Counted from the first letter of the stretch, positions 56,301 to 62,639 are shown. The stretch: DNA of 64,000 bases from Agelas oroides (GCA_949130485.1 OX422193.1:6368871-6432870); one strand, 5' to 3'. Made by a program: numbers and translations. The notes: generated by a model not told the origin, from the sequence alone.

Positions 56301-57838
56301 GCACAGTTTTTAATAAAATTGACATATAGAGTGGGCATGGCACAGACTGAAAACTTGCCCCCCCCCCCCCCCCCGGTCCTACGCCTATTTGATCACCCCA
56401 GCAACCAGGAAGTGAGTCCTCGGAGTCTGTGCAATGTCAGCAAAGTGCGCTCTACCACGAGAAACTGTAAGATTTCATACTCTGCACCTACAGCCAGTGA
56501 ACGTGGATCAATGAAGACAGCAGCCATACTGTTCACCCAGCCACACATTGTGGCTAATGACATCGCAAAAGGAATGCCCACCCATGACACATCACTAAAA
56601 CGGCTGAAAGTTACTTTTTCCACGCAAAAGCGCTCTCATACTTTGCAGGATGGTTTTTATTCCAAGAAAACTTTATCCAGTAAATCCTGTTAACTCAGTT
56701 TTGTGACTATACTATGCTGAACACTTTTGCCCCTCAAAAAAAATCAGTTTTTATAGGTTTTCTTGACAATGCTTAGGAGTGAAGCCTGTTGACTACCCTC
56801 ATAATAAACTTCCAAGTAAAGACTACTTTCACACCGCAAGAAGCAGGGCTAAACTATGCTAAACACTTTTTCTGAATGTTGGCAGCCATATTGATGAGGA
56901 GACATCACGTGACACTTAATTAATTTAGGGGAAGCATAACAAGTGTAAACATATTTGATGTGTGTGTCAAGCTCTGCAGCTAAAAGTTTCCAAAATTGAA
57001 AGTTTTGTTCTTTTGCTTTGGAACACTGTATATAACACACTTTTCTATGGAAGGACTTGTTTTTGAACTTCTCCGGGTTTGCTTCTGAAGGAGATGAAAG
57101 TAACATCATATGACATCATGAACATCAACAGTCAGTAAAACAGCAGCAAACTTTTGGAAACAGAAATTTTTGTCAGCAATTTTGTTGACTTGGTTCAGTT
57201 TTAGCTTGCCAGGTATTTCTGAACTCCTGCCCACAGATTTGACTCTCACACCTACCATTAATATAAAACAGTCAGGATGTTTATGGGGGTACAGATATGG
57301 TTACACTCTGTCAAGTAAAGGCTTAAAACCCAGCCGAGTGACATTAAAAATCAGATGATGCCAATTGGCATCAAAGCAATTAAAGAGTTATAACATCATG
57401 ACCCCAAGATGACTATGCAAGCAAATAGAGCTTTATCAAGTTAGAACACTTTCAGTAAATGGACACTTAACATCCACCTCCCCTGTAGTAAATCCTGATA
57501 ATGTTCAGTATCTTCATGGTTGTAGTAGTACCTCTTTCTAAGTGGAAATCAAGGGAAACTTGAGCATCACAGCCAACACTGAAATAGTTGTTGATGACAT
57601 GCAAGGGAACATCTTCTTGACCCTCTGGCTCATGTGCCTGAAGGAGGAAGGGAAGAGGGAGAGTGAGAGGGGGGAAGGGAGAAAGCCTTTGAAACAAATG
57701 CCCTGATTCTGTCACAGTACCTATCTGACCACTCACATTGGGGTTCTTCCACACAGAGACGTGCCATCGGTCCATCTCCACCACTGGCCCCTCCTCAACA
57801 TGCATCAAAATCTTGTCCAGAGGCTCATCACTGTAGCC
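32303..57838 (-). CDS. DGKZ-like: Diacylglycerol kinase, type IV (zeta/iota-like), 5' end not in view
   Basis: Phosphorylates diacylglycerol to phosphatidic acid, ending DAG signals. Exons in order: 57838-57737, 57637-57532, 57084-57041, 55872-55810, 55317-55195, 55083-55000 (uncertain), about 48635-48614 (uncertain), 46687-46561, 46453-46351, 45525-45428, 44177-44049, 40906-40723, 37313-37229, 37095-36975, 33141-33105, 32897-32798, 32638-32575, 32352-32303. Catalytic half: GYSDEPLDKILMHVEEGPVV and EMDRW. Accessory part: VINNYFSVGCDAQVSLDFHL, EANPEKFKNK, LEALCFLNIPSYVGG, HGERIAQC, LPVQIDGEACKL. The C-terminal ankyrin repeats place it with the zeta/iota class. Phases agree at all confident junctions. 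The GGDGT part of the active site was not found and should lie further right. Confidence 0.93.
32483..32558. mobile_element. TAGCC-family mini-element with 9-bp TSD
   Basis: 76 bp; TAGCCTCGTTCCCAAC... / ...GGGAGAGGCTA around an inner inverted pair TTTCCGTCGCTT / AAGCGACGGAAA. Exact TSD GTTCATGGC at 32474-32482 and 32559-32567. It lies 16 nt downstream of the donor of the last ankyrin exon of the DGK gene. Confidence 0.9.
32575..32638 (-). CDS. DGKZ-like: DGK exon: last ankyrin repeat
   Basis: 64 nt, phase 0 in, phase 1 out, donor A|GTGAGT. GYTPYHKSTQSGDVELQQYL then K. If the donor were not used the frame would stop at 32563-32561 (KSEWP then TGA). Confidence 0.9.
32798..32897 (-). CDS. DGKZ-like: DGK exon: ankyrin repeat
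   Basis: 100 nt, phase 2 in, phase 0 out. LQTALHKAALYGYRSICKIL then VDGGASLMRKDRQ. Zeta/iota kinases read xTALHKAA...R.IC..+V+.GASLxKTDxQ here. Confidence 0.94.
33105..33141 (-). CDS. DGKZ-like: DGK micro-exon between ankyrin repeats
   Basis: 37 nt, acceptor ...TTTGGTATAG|TT, donor AT|GTGAGT. It gives I-PRDALDIQDDE-M, and both phases match the neighbours. It aligns with the (A)P..(I)LD....E linker of zeta/iota kinases. Confidence 0.85.
33345..33503. mobile_element. Palindromic MITE with inner triplication
   Basis: Arms ACAGGATAGCGTGGTTACAG... / ...CTGACCACGCTAGCCTGT. Within the right arm the 16-mer CTAATTGAATAACTGC occurs three times in a row (33425-33471). No ORF. In a DGK intron. Confidence 0.85.
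33515..34096. mobile_element. TAGCC-family MITE with 9-bp TSD
   Basis: 582 bp, TIRs TAGCCTCGTTCCCAGGCCC / inverted ...GGGCTTGGAAACGAGGCTA, with inner GCGCATGCG motifs near both ends. Exact TSD ACCTAGCTT (33506-33514, 34097-34105). In a DGK intron. Confidence 0.93.
34900..35275. repeat. Dispersed repeat family B, copy 1
   Basis: Shares long matching stretches with 43430-43830, e.g. CACTTTTAATGTGG, CCATCCCTACATATGGCGTA and GATAAGTGGTGAG in the same order and spacing. No ORF. Confidence 0.8.
35441..35731 (+). CDS. Candidate small two-exon gene, unknown
   Basis: ATG GCT GCC GAG T (35441-35453) is followed at once by a GTAAGC donor. After a 75-nt intron with acceptor TTTTAG, an exon 35529-35731 continues in phase (T|CG) to TGA. 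The product would be 71 residues: MAAESLIVKYECPNFGRDIT, ETESCVFLRAEDRSKAQVIS, then a Ser/Asp-rich tail ending SVYRRS. No known family. It sits on the opposite strand inside a large DGK intron. The local sequence is richer in CG than its surroundings. It could also be chance. Confidence 0.35.
36482..36602 (-). repeat. Dispersed repeat family A, partial copy
   Basis: On the minus strand reads GATGCCACCCTCAAGTAGTA, GCCGCACAAT..., with GAAATAAATACTG; this matches the ends of copies at 1448 and 44335. Truncated. Confidence 0.65.
36975..37095 (-). CDS. DGKZ-like: DGK exon: ankyrin repeat
   Basis: 121 nt, phase 0 in, phase 1 out, donor A|GTAAGC. VIESHDKGARLTAADTYGWT then PLHHAARLGKKDVVRYLVDN. Confidence 0.93.
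37229..37313 (-). CDS. DGKZ-like: DGK exon: ankyrin cap
   Basis: 85 nt, phase 2 in, phase 0 out. STDLDVQEEPGNIQKVLLDA then VKRGNVVK, the start of the C-terminal ankyrin stack. The donor is followed 27 nt downstream by a run of 24 C (24 G at 37178-37201 on the plus strand). Confidence 0.88.
37390..37570. repeat. Dispersed repeat family C, copy 1
   Basis: Contains GATATCCTAGCAACAAGGGT, GTGCTTTAATTTTAATTAGA and AGAGACACGACGCTGTTCTG, related to 51340-51570 (inverted) and 54080-54180. No ORF. Confidence 0.7.
37600..39900. other. DGK intron, no exon seen
   Basis: No domain or convincing exon. 39060-39210 has an imperfect inverted pair around CGCAGAACTTCCGTTAAAGG / CCCTTAGCAGAAGTTCTGTG with GTGGGGCTC between. 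Otherwise unremarkable. Confidence 0.4.
39915..40528. mobile_element. TAGCC-family MITE with 9-bp TSD
   Basis: 614 bp, TIRs TAGCCTCGTACCCAGGCCGT / ACGGCCTGGGTACGAGGCTA. Exact TSD ATTATCACT (39906-39914, 40529-40537). In a DGK intron. The short ORFs inside have no known domain. Confidence 0.93.
40723..40906 (-). CDS. DGKZ-like: DGK exon before the ankyrin repeats
   Basis: 184 nt, acceptor ...CACCCTACAG, donor TTCAG|GTGAGC. VATGRMNRMFQVLPDQEEN then IYIGDMLSDDIIVVELDSSP, followed by a Pro/Ser-containing linker. Equals the DEIYILDPELL region of zeta/iota kinases. Confidence 0.9.
41304..42311 (+). mobile_element. TIR element carrying a 24-residue-repeat ORF (dead)
   Basis: Ends AACCCTCGGCGC / GCGCCGAGGGTT (12 bp exact). 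The left end is also a local palindrome with CGCATGCGC. An ORF in one frame starts MPPTKVCLHCKAAVPVRRKT then CERCDHVF (41661-41751), a two-CxxC finger. It continues past two in-frame TGA codons (41751-41753 and 41772-41774), both likely from CGA by CpG decay, into MKRMRSDSVKSARKAKGK and the repeats described separately. No target-site duplication was identified. Confidence 0.75.
41784..42149 (+). pseudogene. Element protein fragment with 24-residue repeats
   Basis: About 120 residues: basic start, then 3-4 repeats of about 24 residues, consensus RESETFEQTVHRQEQNRMR then MASM. The DNA period is 72 bp between about 41875 and 42105. Highly charged, probably helical. Confidence 0.7.
42563..43191. 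mobile_element. TAGCC-family MITE with 9-bp TSD
   Basis: TIRs TAGCCTCGTACCCAGGCTCT / AGAGCCTGGGTACGAGGCTA and inner GCGCATGCGC near both ends. Exact TSD TTGATTAGT on each side (42554-42562 and immediately after the right end). No ORF. DGK intron. Confidence 0.92.
43430..43830. repeat. Dispersed repeat family B, copy 2, with G-rich tract
   Basis: Matches 34900-35275. Here the run TTTTATTTCAG of copy 1 is replaced by a tract of about 33 nt almost all G (43769-43799). Confidence 0.8.
44049..44177 (-). CDS. DGKZ-like: DGK exon
   Basis: 129 nt, acceptor ...TTTCTCCATAG|CA, donor G|GTGCGT. AFSFGIVVATSQDTLKSLRP then QIDMYTHEQRPGRKLAQNWK and YLD. Matches the A..PLGTVVVPGD..LE..R..I..L segment of zeta/iota kinases. 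Confidence 0.92.
44335..44690. mobile_element. Dispersed repeat family A, copy 2
   Basis: Starts TATTTCTTCAAATAGATGCC and ends ...AATAGTAGCCGCAG, with the same internal order as 1448-1905 (CTGACAGCAGGACTGAGAG, CATCACTGTATC, CCAGCCGT.GTTGATG). DGK intron. Confidence 0.8.
44858..45124. repeat. Two identical 135-bp tandem copies
   Basis: ACAAAATCTATCTGTTTAAG begins each copy (44858 and 44993) and the copies read the same through ...AACAGCACATACC. Zero differences seen by eye, so the duplication is recent or an assembly artefact. No coding content. Confidence 0.92.
45428..45525 (-). CDS. DGKZ-like: DGK exon
   Basis: 98 nt, phase 2 in, phase 1 out, donor GTAGGT. VRPSDRIKLSVSKVTSDQYE then RMNSDLEEIRRA. 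Corresponds to the zeta/iota region L+IxVS+VxxxDYE. Confidence 0.9.
45548..46225. mobile_element. Composite element with GGTTTTTAAACCGG-type repeats
   Basis: Left end TGTATATGTTACAGCCGG... and right end inverted ...CAACATATACA, with many variants of CCGGTTTATAAACCGG inside. A 93-bp palindrome is nested in it (45834-45926), as is a lone TAGCC-family end (GGGAACGAGGCTAG, 45781-45794). Confidence 0.65.
45834..45926. mobile_element. Nested 93-bp palindromic MITE
   Basis: TAGTCTCACAGGCGAGACCC / GGGTCTCGCTTGCGAGACTA. The flanks ACTTGTTTG and CCTTGCTTG are a 7-of-9 match, a worn target duplication. The end motif TAGTCTCG resembles the element at 19926. Confidence 0.8.
46351..46453 (-). CDS. DGKZ-like: DGK exon: end of accessory domain
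   Basis: 103 nt, acceptor ...CACACACAG|AG (completing Glu), donor GG|GTAAGA. ACKLQPSCIEVVQKNKALMV then RKVPRRHAEAPLH. The zeta/iota proteins have CKLxxSxIxIxxxNxAxMVxKxxRR...APLH here. Confidence 0.93.
46561..46687 (-). CDS. DGKZ-like: DGK exon: HGERIAQC motif
   Basis: 127 nt, acceptor ...AACCTTTCAG, donor GGTG|GTAAGT. SMLPSFYIQLKLQIGMAHG then ERIAQCEHIRLITYRSLPVQ and IDG. Matches LQxGxxHGxRxxQCxxxxL...PVQVDGE. Confidence 0.92.
47361..47414. mobile_element. 54-bp TAGCC-family mini-palindrome
   Basis: TAGCCTCATTCCCAGGCC / GGCCTGGGAACAAGGCTA with a GTGGGAGGAGGAAAGT spacer. No target duplication visible. Confidence 0.75.
47500..47640. repeat. Dispersed repeat family D (CCATCCCTACATC)
   Basis: GATGTAGGGATGGGGC ... 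GCCATCCCTACATCTTTTT. Related pieces lie at 46985-47045, 58560-58690, 59390-59480 and 61225-61370. No ORF. Confidence 0.65.
47738..48330. mobile_element. TAGCC-family MITE
   Basis: TIRs TAGCCTTGTTCCCAGGCGCT / AGGCGCTCATTT...CTGGGAGGGAGGCTA with inner GCGCATGCGC. The flank ATTATAATGC occurs on both sides. 593 bp, DGK intron. Confidence 0.88.
48614..48635 (-). CDS. Possible DGK micro-exon (SDGRYE)
   Basis: The frame reads CSDGRYEV, matching the DDGYLEV that precedes the next motif in zeta/iota kinases, but neither the acceptor (48635 or 48627) nor the donor could be made to agree in phase with both neighbours. Low-confidence placement. Confidence 0.3.
49964..50164 (-). CDS. Candidate start exon, unknown gene
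   Basis: ATG at 50164 opens 67 codons, MIECPCQRVLQLSRENKHEG, LLLDCRVGVKENESEDNCIG, ending VTRQAARWLQ at a donor CAG|GTACAC. The composition is protein-like (charged, no low complexity). It lies inside the large DGK intron on the same strand and next to a small palindrome (49890-49952). No family recognised and no second exon found. Confidence 0.35.
50808..51055. mobile_element. tRNA-derived foldback element
   Basis: Arms of about 95 nt (50808-50906 and 50962-51055) read GAAATTTAGATGTTATGAGG... inward and end in tRNA sequence on both sides. A 13-bp direct repeat ACATTTCCAAGTG flanks it (50766-50778, 51050-51062), as expected for a retroposed (SINE-like) insertion. Confidence 0.82.
50928..50998 (+). 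tRNA. tRNA-like sequence (pseudo-tRNA)
   Basis: D-arm GCTCAGTGGCAGAGC, anticodon arm CTGGC-AGTTCAA-GCCAG with a perfect 5-bp stem, and T-arm with GGGTTCGACTCC (internal promoter boxes A and B present). The loop has G instead of the usual T before the would-be anticodon TTC, and the acceptor stem has a mismatch, so it is probably not a working tRNA. Confidence 0.6.
51340..51570. repeat. Dispersed repeat family C, copy 2
   Basis: Holds GTCTTGTCTCTTCTC, CGCACTGATTCTAATTAAAG and GGTTGCTAGGATATCGCGCG; inverted or direct relatives at 37390-37570 and 54080-54180. Confidence 0.7.
51585..51700. mobile_element. Short palindromic MITE
   Basis: TATAGCACAGGTGCCAGGGA / TCCCTGGCCACCTGTGCTATA with an inner GTAAACAGACC.../GGTTTGTTTAC pair. 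No ORF. Confidence 0.8.
52126..52215. repeat. 21-bp tandem repeat, about 4 copies
   Basis: Unit like GTATACAGTAAGCTAATATAA, diverged between copies. Gives a repetitive Tyr/Leu-rich shadow ORF on the minus strand, not a gene. Confidence 0.8.
52751..52855. mobile_element. Short palindromic MITE
   Basis: GGTTATACAACTCGGTCTCG... / ...CACCTCGTTGTATAACC with TCTACGG(T)ATACAC / GTGTATATCCCGTAGA inside. Confidence 0.8.
52891..53876. mobile_element. 986-bp non-autonomous element, TA target
   Basis: Ends GGGTAAACTCGCCATAAATT, then GGACAC, and inverted GTGTCCAGTATATGGTGCAT, then TTACCC; TA on both sides. This is consistent with the mariner/Tc1 type. No transposase ORF. Confidence 0.78.
54080..54180. 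repeat. Dispersed repeat family C, copy 3
   Basis: GAGTGCATTCCAATTAAAGC then ACACGCCGCGGTTGCTACGC; same core as the copies at 37460 and 51500. Confidence 0.65.
54334..54505 (-). other. Protein-like open block, possible exon or TE piece
   Basis: Minus-strand frame reads CGFLKFACCIRIIDLMPRHI, ECATSLSVKIPSGTAVRGEG and GVASEGKLVGVPKFHSC, stopping at a GTAAGT-like donor. The last part matches 24131-24196. No family recognised, and the upstream acceptor is weak. Confidence 0.4.
55000..55083 (-). CDS. Possible DGK exon (variable linker)
   Basis: 84 nt if the acceptor is ...TCTCTTGAG and the donor CGG|GTATGG; phase 0/0. Encodes ASILHVAHQSTDTEGINMLY then DISSQSDR. The position fits the variable linker after PWG, but there is no clear motif and other borders are possible (donor at 55017). 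Confidence 0.4.
55195..55317 (-). CDS. DGKZ-like: DGK exon: LNIPSY motif
   Basis: 123 nt, phase 0/0. GDGEDFTDRIRQLRLEALCF then LNIPSYVGGRNPWGTPPTRD. LNIPxYxxGxxPWG is characteristic of diacylglycerol kinases. Confidence 0.93.
55810..55872 (-). CDS. DGKZ-like: DGK exon
   Basis: 63 nt, phase 0/0, donor GTGAGT, acceptor ...TTCTTTTAG. MRGMDVVLRRFAELTDHLQL then F. Corresponds to the segment before the (C)DG motif of the accessory domain. Confidence 0.85.
57041..57084 (-). CDS. DGKZ-like: DGK exon: EANPEKF segment
   Basis: 44 nt. G|AA gives Glu, then ANPEKFKNKSFHRK. EANPEKF is diagnostic of this family. With the next exon the spacing to the following GDG equals that in animal zeta/iota proteins, which supports the donor AAA|GTGTGT. 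Confidence 0.88.
57532..57637 (-). CDS. DGKZ-like: DGK exon: start of accessory domain
   Basis: 106 nt, phase 0 in, phase 1 out. AHEPEGQEDVPLHVINNYF then SVGCDAQVSLDFHLER, the hallmark NNYFSxGxDAxVxLxFHxxRE of the family. Confidence 0.95.
57737..57838 (-). CDS. DGKZ-like: DGK exon: end of catalytic domain
   Basis: 102 nt, phase 0/0, donor AAT|GTGAGT. GYSDEPLDKILMHVEEGPVV then EMDRWHVSVWKNPN, equivalent to the GYTxEPxxKILxHVExGxVVxLDRW stretch of diacylglycerol kinases. Confidence 0.93.
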
Positions 57839-57849
57839 CTATGGCACAA

Positions 57850-58089
57850 TCAGAGGCAGAGAGTTGCAACACATATCCAGTAGACATATTGGTTACCCAT
57901 GGCCATGCCCTACCATGATGTTAAAGTATAGTATTCAGTGAGAACACTCTGCTAATCAGGACAATTTTTAGGCTGTCCATATCAGAGGAGTCCATAATAA
58001 ACACTGATAGTTATTCACCATACTAACAAGGGTTATGTTCAAGGTGGCAGGCAAGTATTTACTCATGTGTGCATGTGCAAGGGAGGCAA

Positions 58090-58134
<45 letters not shown>

Positions 58135-58580
58135 ACGTGCATCTACGTGCTTGATAGAGGCAAAAGCAGCTTAGATACTTAATTAGGTTGCATCAACTCC
58201 AATTTCATAGCCAGCAATACATGACTGAAAATGGTGGCTTGGTCATGCATTTTCAGAACTCCACTATGCTGGCAGTCGATTGAAGTACAAAAAGAGCGAG
58301 AATAAATAAGGAATAAAATGAGATAAAGAAATAGTATAGCTAGAACCGTCAGTTGGAGTCCGTCAAGAAATGAAGAGAGCTATGGTACAAGCAGCCAAAC
58401 TCCTGGCAGAGACTTGAAGTTGAGTACAAATAAAGCCATGGCACAAGCCATGTAGAGCATGAAGTCTTGGTACAGGTAGCCAAAAGCCATGCAGCGTCCC
58501 AATAAGAAACCCTGGACATGAAACCAAATGCCAGGATGATGGTGTGCTAAAAAGTATAGAAACAGGATAGGGATGATATA
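57850..58580. other. Intron, includes (GT)n tract
   Basis: 58090-58134 is a run of about 22 GT. No catalytic-domain exon of the DGK gene was found here or further right. Confidence 0.55.
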
Positions 58581-58689
58581 AAAGTGAAGGTAAATTTTAC
58601 AAAGTGCCATCCCTACATCTTTTTTTTTTGTGCTAAGCTTCTTTAGCGTAAAAAAAAAAAGATGTAGGGTGGGGCTTTGTAAATTTACC

Positions 58690-58830
58690 TTCACTGTGAG
58701 AAAGTCACCACAGTACAGACCTGAATGTCCAGCGAAGGAATCTTCGGTACAGGAACACCTACCATCGAAGAACAAGCCTCTCAGACAAGACGAGACGACA
58801 GCAAGCCTGAGTCTGTTCGCCCATCCCCCT
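58690..58830 (-). repeat. Paired Cys-containing block, copy 1
   Basis: Minus strand reads GLFFDGRCSCTEDSFAGHSG then LYCGDFLTV. It is nearly repeated at 61015-61180 in the same orientation. It could be a duplicated exon with a Cys pattern resembling an EGF-like fold, or a transposon piece. Confidence 0.55.
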
Positions 58831-60029
58831 AGTTAATATTATGATAACTCCACTAATTGACCCCCACTCCCAATTATTTTAGTGACTCTTCAGAAGCAGG
58901 AGAGAAGACCTATCTATGATTCAGGCAACTACAAGGCTGTTTTGTGGGTTACACCTTCAATTTTTTGTTGAATAGAGATACTGTAACAATAATTTATGTG
59001 AAATTGCACTGCATTATACTGTACATCTACATCTTCACATAGGGCAATGCAACACTAAATCAATTGTTACATGGAAAAGATCAGGATATGTGCTCAGCTG
59101 AGCAGCTCTAGTTTTAACTATTATAAAGAACAGAAAACATTAAATGTGGAAAAGTATATAGGTCTTCAAAAAGAAGGAGGAGACAAGGTAGCACTATGTG
59201 CCAACCAAAAGCTGGGCTCCTCAAAGCAAGCCTAAGGCGGGGAGTGGTCCCAGCCTTTCTTTAATAGGCCACGGGTCAGGAGTTCAAAGGGACCGAAACC
59301 CATGGTCATGCGATGACCAGAAAGGGTACTCCCCTGAAGACCAGTGATTTTTCAACCATATCTCCCAAAAAAGGATAACTCATTTTGCCATTAGCCCATT
59401 ACTGCCCCACCCATTTGAGCCATAAACGCCCCACCCATTTAAGCCATGAATGCCCCATCCCTATATCCCATTATGTTTTGACTTTGCACTCATGTTCTAA
59501 CAACCATGACACCATAGGCATGCCCTAGACCTAAACATCATAACAGCACCAGACTAGAATTCTCACTGTGCATGTGGGATTATCTCTCCAATAATAATTC
59601 CTTGCCCTAGGCCCATTCCCATCCTCCAAAGGATAGCCTCTTGGTTAAGAGATAATTGAGCCGGAGACTGAGGTGGTGGATAGTGAGAGTATCCGCTCAG
59701 GCAATGTGCTTGTACAGTCAACTGACACAGGCCTGCAAACCTGTCTGCAGGGGATCTCCACTTAGCTACCACAGTGTATTTAATTGCATGAAGGACAGCT
59801 GTTGTCAAAACACCTCGTCTTTATTCATCTCCACATATATACATGTGTAAAGCCCTTATCCTAACACAGCCCCTGACCCAGCCTGTAGAGAAACCTATAG
59901 CATGCACATAGAGAGGTTTTAGTATCTGAGCTTACTGTTGTAACCTGGTGACAAATGAGCCTTCCACAACTTAGTCAAAAACATATTTACAACCCATTGC
60001 CCATTTCTCCCTCAACCCCAGTCCACTTA

Positions 60030-60080
60030 ACCCTAACCCTAGCACTAACCCTAAACCTGAACCCTAATCCTCTAATCCTG
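60030..60080. repeat. Degenerate telomere-like repeats
   Basis: TTAACCCTAACCCTAGCACT, AACCCTAAACCTGAACCCTA: five or six CCCTAA-like hexamers with changes. Directly followed by the minisatellite. Confidence 0.7.
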
Positions 60081-60119
60081 AACCATCCTTTTGAGTGCCA
60101 CTTAGCCACAATAACCGGT

Positions 60120-60815
60120 AACTCAAGTGTGAGCCTTACACTCGTAATGTAAATGTTAGTGAGCCCCACACCCGTAGCATAACTGTGAGCCTCACAGTGG
60201 TAACTCAAGTGTGAGTGGCCTCACACTCGTAATATAAATGTGAGTGAGCCTCACACCCGTAGTGTATCTTTGAGTGAGCCTCAGTTGTAACTCAAGTGTG
60301 AGTGAGCCTCACACTCGTAATGTGAATGTGAGTGAGTCTCACACTCGTAATGGAATGTGAGTGAGCCTCACACTCGTAATGTGAATGTGAGTGAGCCTCA
60401 CACCCGTAGTGTATCTTTGAGTGAGCCTCACAGTGGTAACTCAAGTGTGAGTGAGCCTCACACTCGTAATATAAATGTGAGTGAGCCTCACACCCGTAGT
60501 GTATCTTTGAGTGAGCCTCAGTTGTAACTCAAGTGTGAGTGAGCCTCACACTCGTAATGTGAATGTGAGTGAGTCTCACACTCGTAATGGAATGTGAGTG
60601 AGCCTCACACTCGTAATGTGAATGTGAGCGAGCTTCACACTCGTAATGTGAATGTGAGCGAACCTCACTCGTAATGTGAATGTGAGCGAGCCTCATACCA
60701 GTAGCATAACTGTGAGTGAGCCTCACAGTGGTGGCTGAAGTGTGCCTCACATTTGTAAATTATGTGAATCTGAGTGAGCCACACACCAGTACTGTAACTG
60801 TGAGTGAGCCTCACA
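60120..60815. repeat. Minisatellite, unit about 30 bp
   Basis: About 20 or more units like GAGCCTCACACTCGTAATGT, GAATGTGAGT, with higher-order repeats: about 60260-60395 recurs at about 60500-60635. Each unit holds GTGAG/CTCAC, so single strands can fold. ORFs here are shadows. Confidence 0.93.
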
Positions 60816-61014
60816 GATAATACAGAGCAGCCCAGGCTGAAACCTAGCTCAGCCTCACAGAACTGACTACACCCCTAGGCGTACCGTTACTATAGCAAAG
60901 CACACGCCATAACTAGCGTAAACATGCCGTTACTAGGATAGGTTCGCCATTACTAAGAGAAGCACGCTCTCATTTAAAGACCGTCGACCGCGTCTCACAT
61001 ACAAACTAGTATAC

Positions 61015-61180
61015 TCACCGTGAGAAAGTCACCACAGTACAGACCCGAATGTCCAGCGAAAGAATGTTTGGTACAGGAATGCCTACCATCGAAGAACAAG
61101 CCTCCCAGACACCCACTAAGATGACACGACAGCGATCCTGAGTCCATATGTTGACCGTTCGCCCATCCCCCTAGTACACA
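61015..61180 (-). repeat. Paired Cys-containing block, copy 2
   Basis: Minus strand reads HLSGCLGGLFFDGRHSC then TKHSFAGHSGLYCGDFLT, ending at a good donor ACG|GTGAGT. Copy 1 lacks this donor (GTGAAGG there). Confidence 0.55.
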
Positions 61181-62051
61181 AACAAGGGAGGATATAAAAG
61201 TGAAGGTAAATAGAAAAAGCCTCATCCATCTCTACATCTTTTCACAATACAGTGAAGATGTATGGACAGGACTTTGTATATTTATCTTCTTTTTTATATC
61301 CTCCCTTGTTTGTATACTTTCTGGCACGCCATCCCTATATCTCTTTTCATTTTTAATGATTTTTTCGTTCTTGTTTCAGTCCTTATTTTGATAATATTGT
61401 TAGTTATGTCGTGAAGTAAGCACTATTTCAATCAAGTGCAACCACAACCCTATAACTTGAAACAGTACTGACAGTTTGGTAATTGTTCAGGTAAGTCCAA
61501 GCATGCAACCACATACAGGTAGTCTGGACTCAATATCTCTTGTTGCTTAAAATACAGGCTTTAATCCACCTTGTTTTTATGCCCTAGACTTCCATTCTAG
61601 CTTTTGAAGCTTGGAGTTCATTCTTCATGTAAGCTGTCAAGGCATGGACTAGTGTGGACATGAGCTGTCAAGGCCTGGACATGAAGCTTTATAGTGAAAC
61701 AAAAAGTGCTAAATCGGACCGTGCATGATATAATAGTTAGTAGTGTCTTACCTACATATCGTCAATAGCATTGTGTAATGTGCTCTGGCCTGCCGCCTGG
61801 GCCAGGGGTATAGAATAATTGTCGAGTTCAAGTTTGAGCTTGAGTTTGAGTGTCTAGTTCGAGATGGCGATCACCGTAAGGCTGCACACATGCTCTATAG
61901 CTATGTGCGCCTGCGTTGCACCAGTAAGGCGGGAGTTAGTTTGTAAGCCCAAGGAGAGAGGAGCAGACCATGGTAGCCAGGTCTGTGCTAGGATAGTCTT
62001 GCAAGCCACACCCTTTGCAGTGAGGGTGTGCCAAGCTTGCGAGACTGAGTA

Positions 62052-62435
62052 CAGTGCATCCTCGGTTATCCGAACATCTTCGGATATGGTACACTTGGGA
62101 AGTGTTCAGATAAGTGGAATAAATGAAATTCATCCAAAAATTAATAGTAAACATCACATTATATTATGATGACGCCCATGTTGGCCATTTTCTTTGAGAA
62201 TCTTTCAAGATTTTGCGACTATCGTCTACTTCCATAGTGCTCCGTATAGGATCTATCTGTAGCCATGAGCTTGCAAATACCTCTTCAATAATCAATACAT
62301 TTTCGGCACTCCGCGTTGCTTTGACAATTGGAAACGCCATTTTGCAAGATTTCGCAAACACCACAACCTACGTGGCTTTCGTAAATGTGGGTGTGGCCTG
62401 TGAAATTTTGTGTTTGGATAACCGAGGATGCACTG
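62052..62435. mobile_element. Tigger/pogo-like MITE
   Basis: CAGTGCATCCTCGGTTATCC, GAAC... / ...GGATAACCGAGGATGCACTG, TA on both sides (62050-62051, 62436-62437). 384 bp, no transposase. The TIR resembles the CAGT..(T)CCTCG..TATCCG ends of pogo/Tigger elements. Confidence 0.87.
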
Positions 62436-62506
62436 TAGTGCAGTGGTGTCTGAGCAGGTGAGAAGATAGCTACACAACCTAAGGGCAGAATCTCAGTGAG
62501 CCTTAC

Positions 62507-62622
62507 CTGCATGCTGAAATCAGAGACGGCATTCCAATAAGCTTCCCTATCTGGTGGCTTTAATGGAGGGAGGCATTTTGTGTTCATTGGAAAATTTGTG
62601 GTTGCCTCATGAACTTGACAAG
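62507..62622 (-). CDS. Candidate internal exon, unknown
   Basis: 116 nt, acceptor ...AATTTACTCCAG, donor CATGCAG|GTAAGG, phase 1 in, phase 0 out. CQVHEATTNFPMNTKCLPPL then KPPDREAYWNAVSDFSMQ. It looks like a real exon; no family recognised. It could belong to the unseen 5' part of the DGK gene or to another gene. Confidence 0.4.
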
Positions 62623-62639
62623 CTGGAGTAAATTAGTGG

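Noticed and set aside
56289-56693. 134-residue plus-strand ORF
   Set aside because: Crosses a C-run (poly-Pro) of non-coding origin. The later part (about 56395-56690) is open and somewhat protein-like, but has no known domain, start context or splice support.
59200-59345. tRNA or other small RNA gene near GGGTCAGGAGTTCAAAGGGA
   Set aside because: A B-box-like word is present, but no D-arm or anticodon arm can be folded.
60529-60750. His/Arg-rich minus-strand ORF
   Set aside because: It is only the minisatellite read in frame (unit near 30 bp, a multiple of 3).
60115-60815. CRISPR-like regular repeats
   Set aside because: The units are contiguous with no unique spacers, and the genome is eukaryotic; it is a minisatellite.
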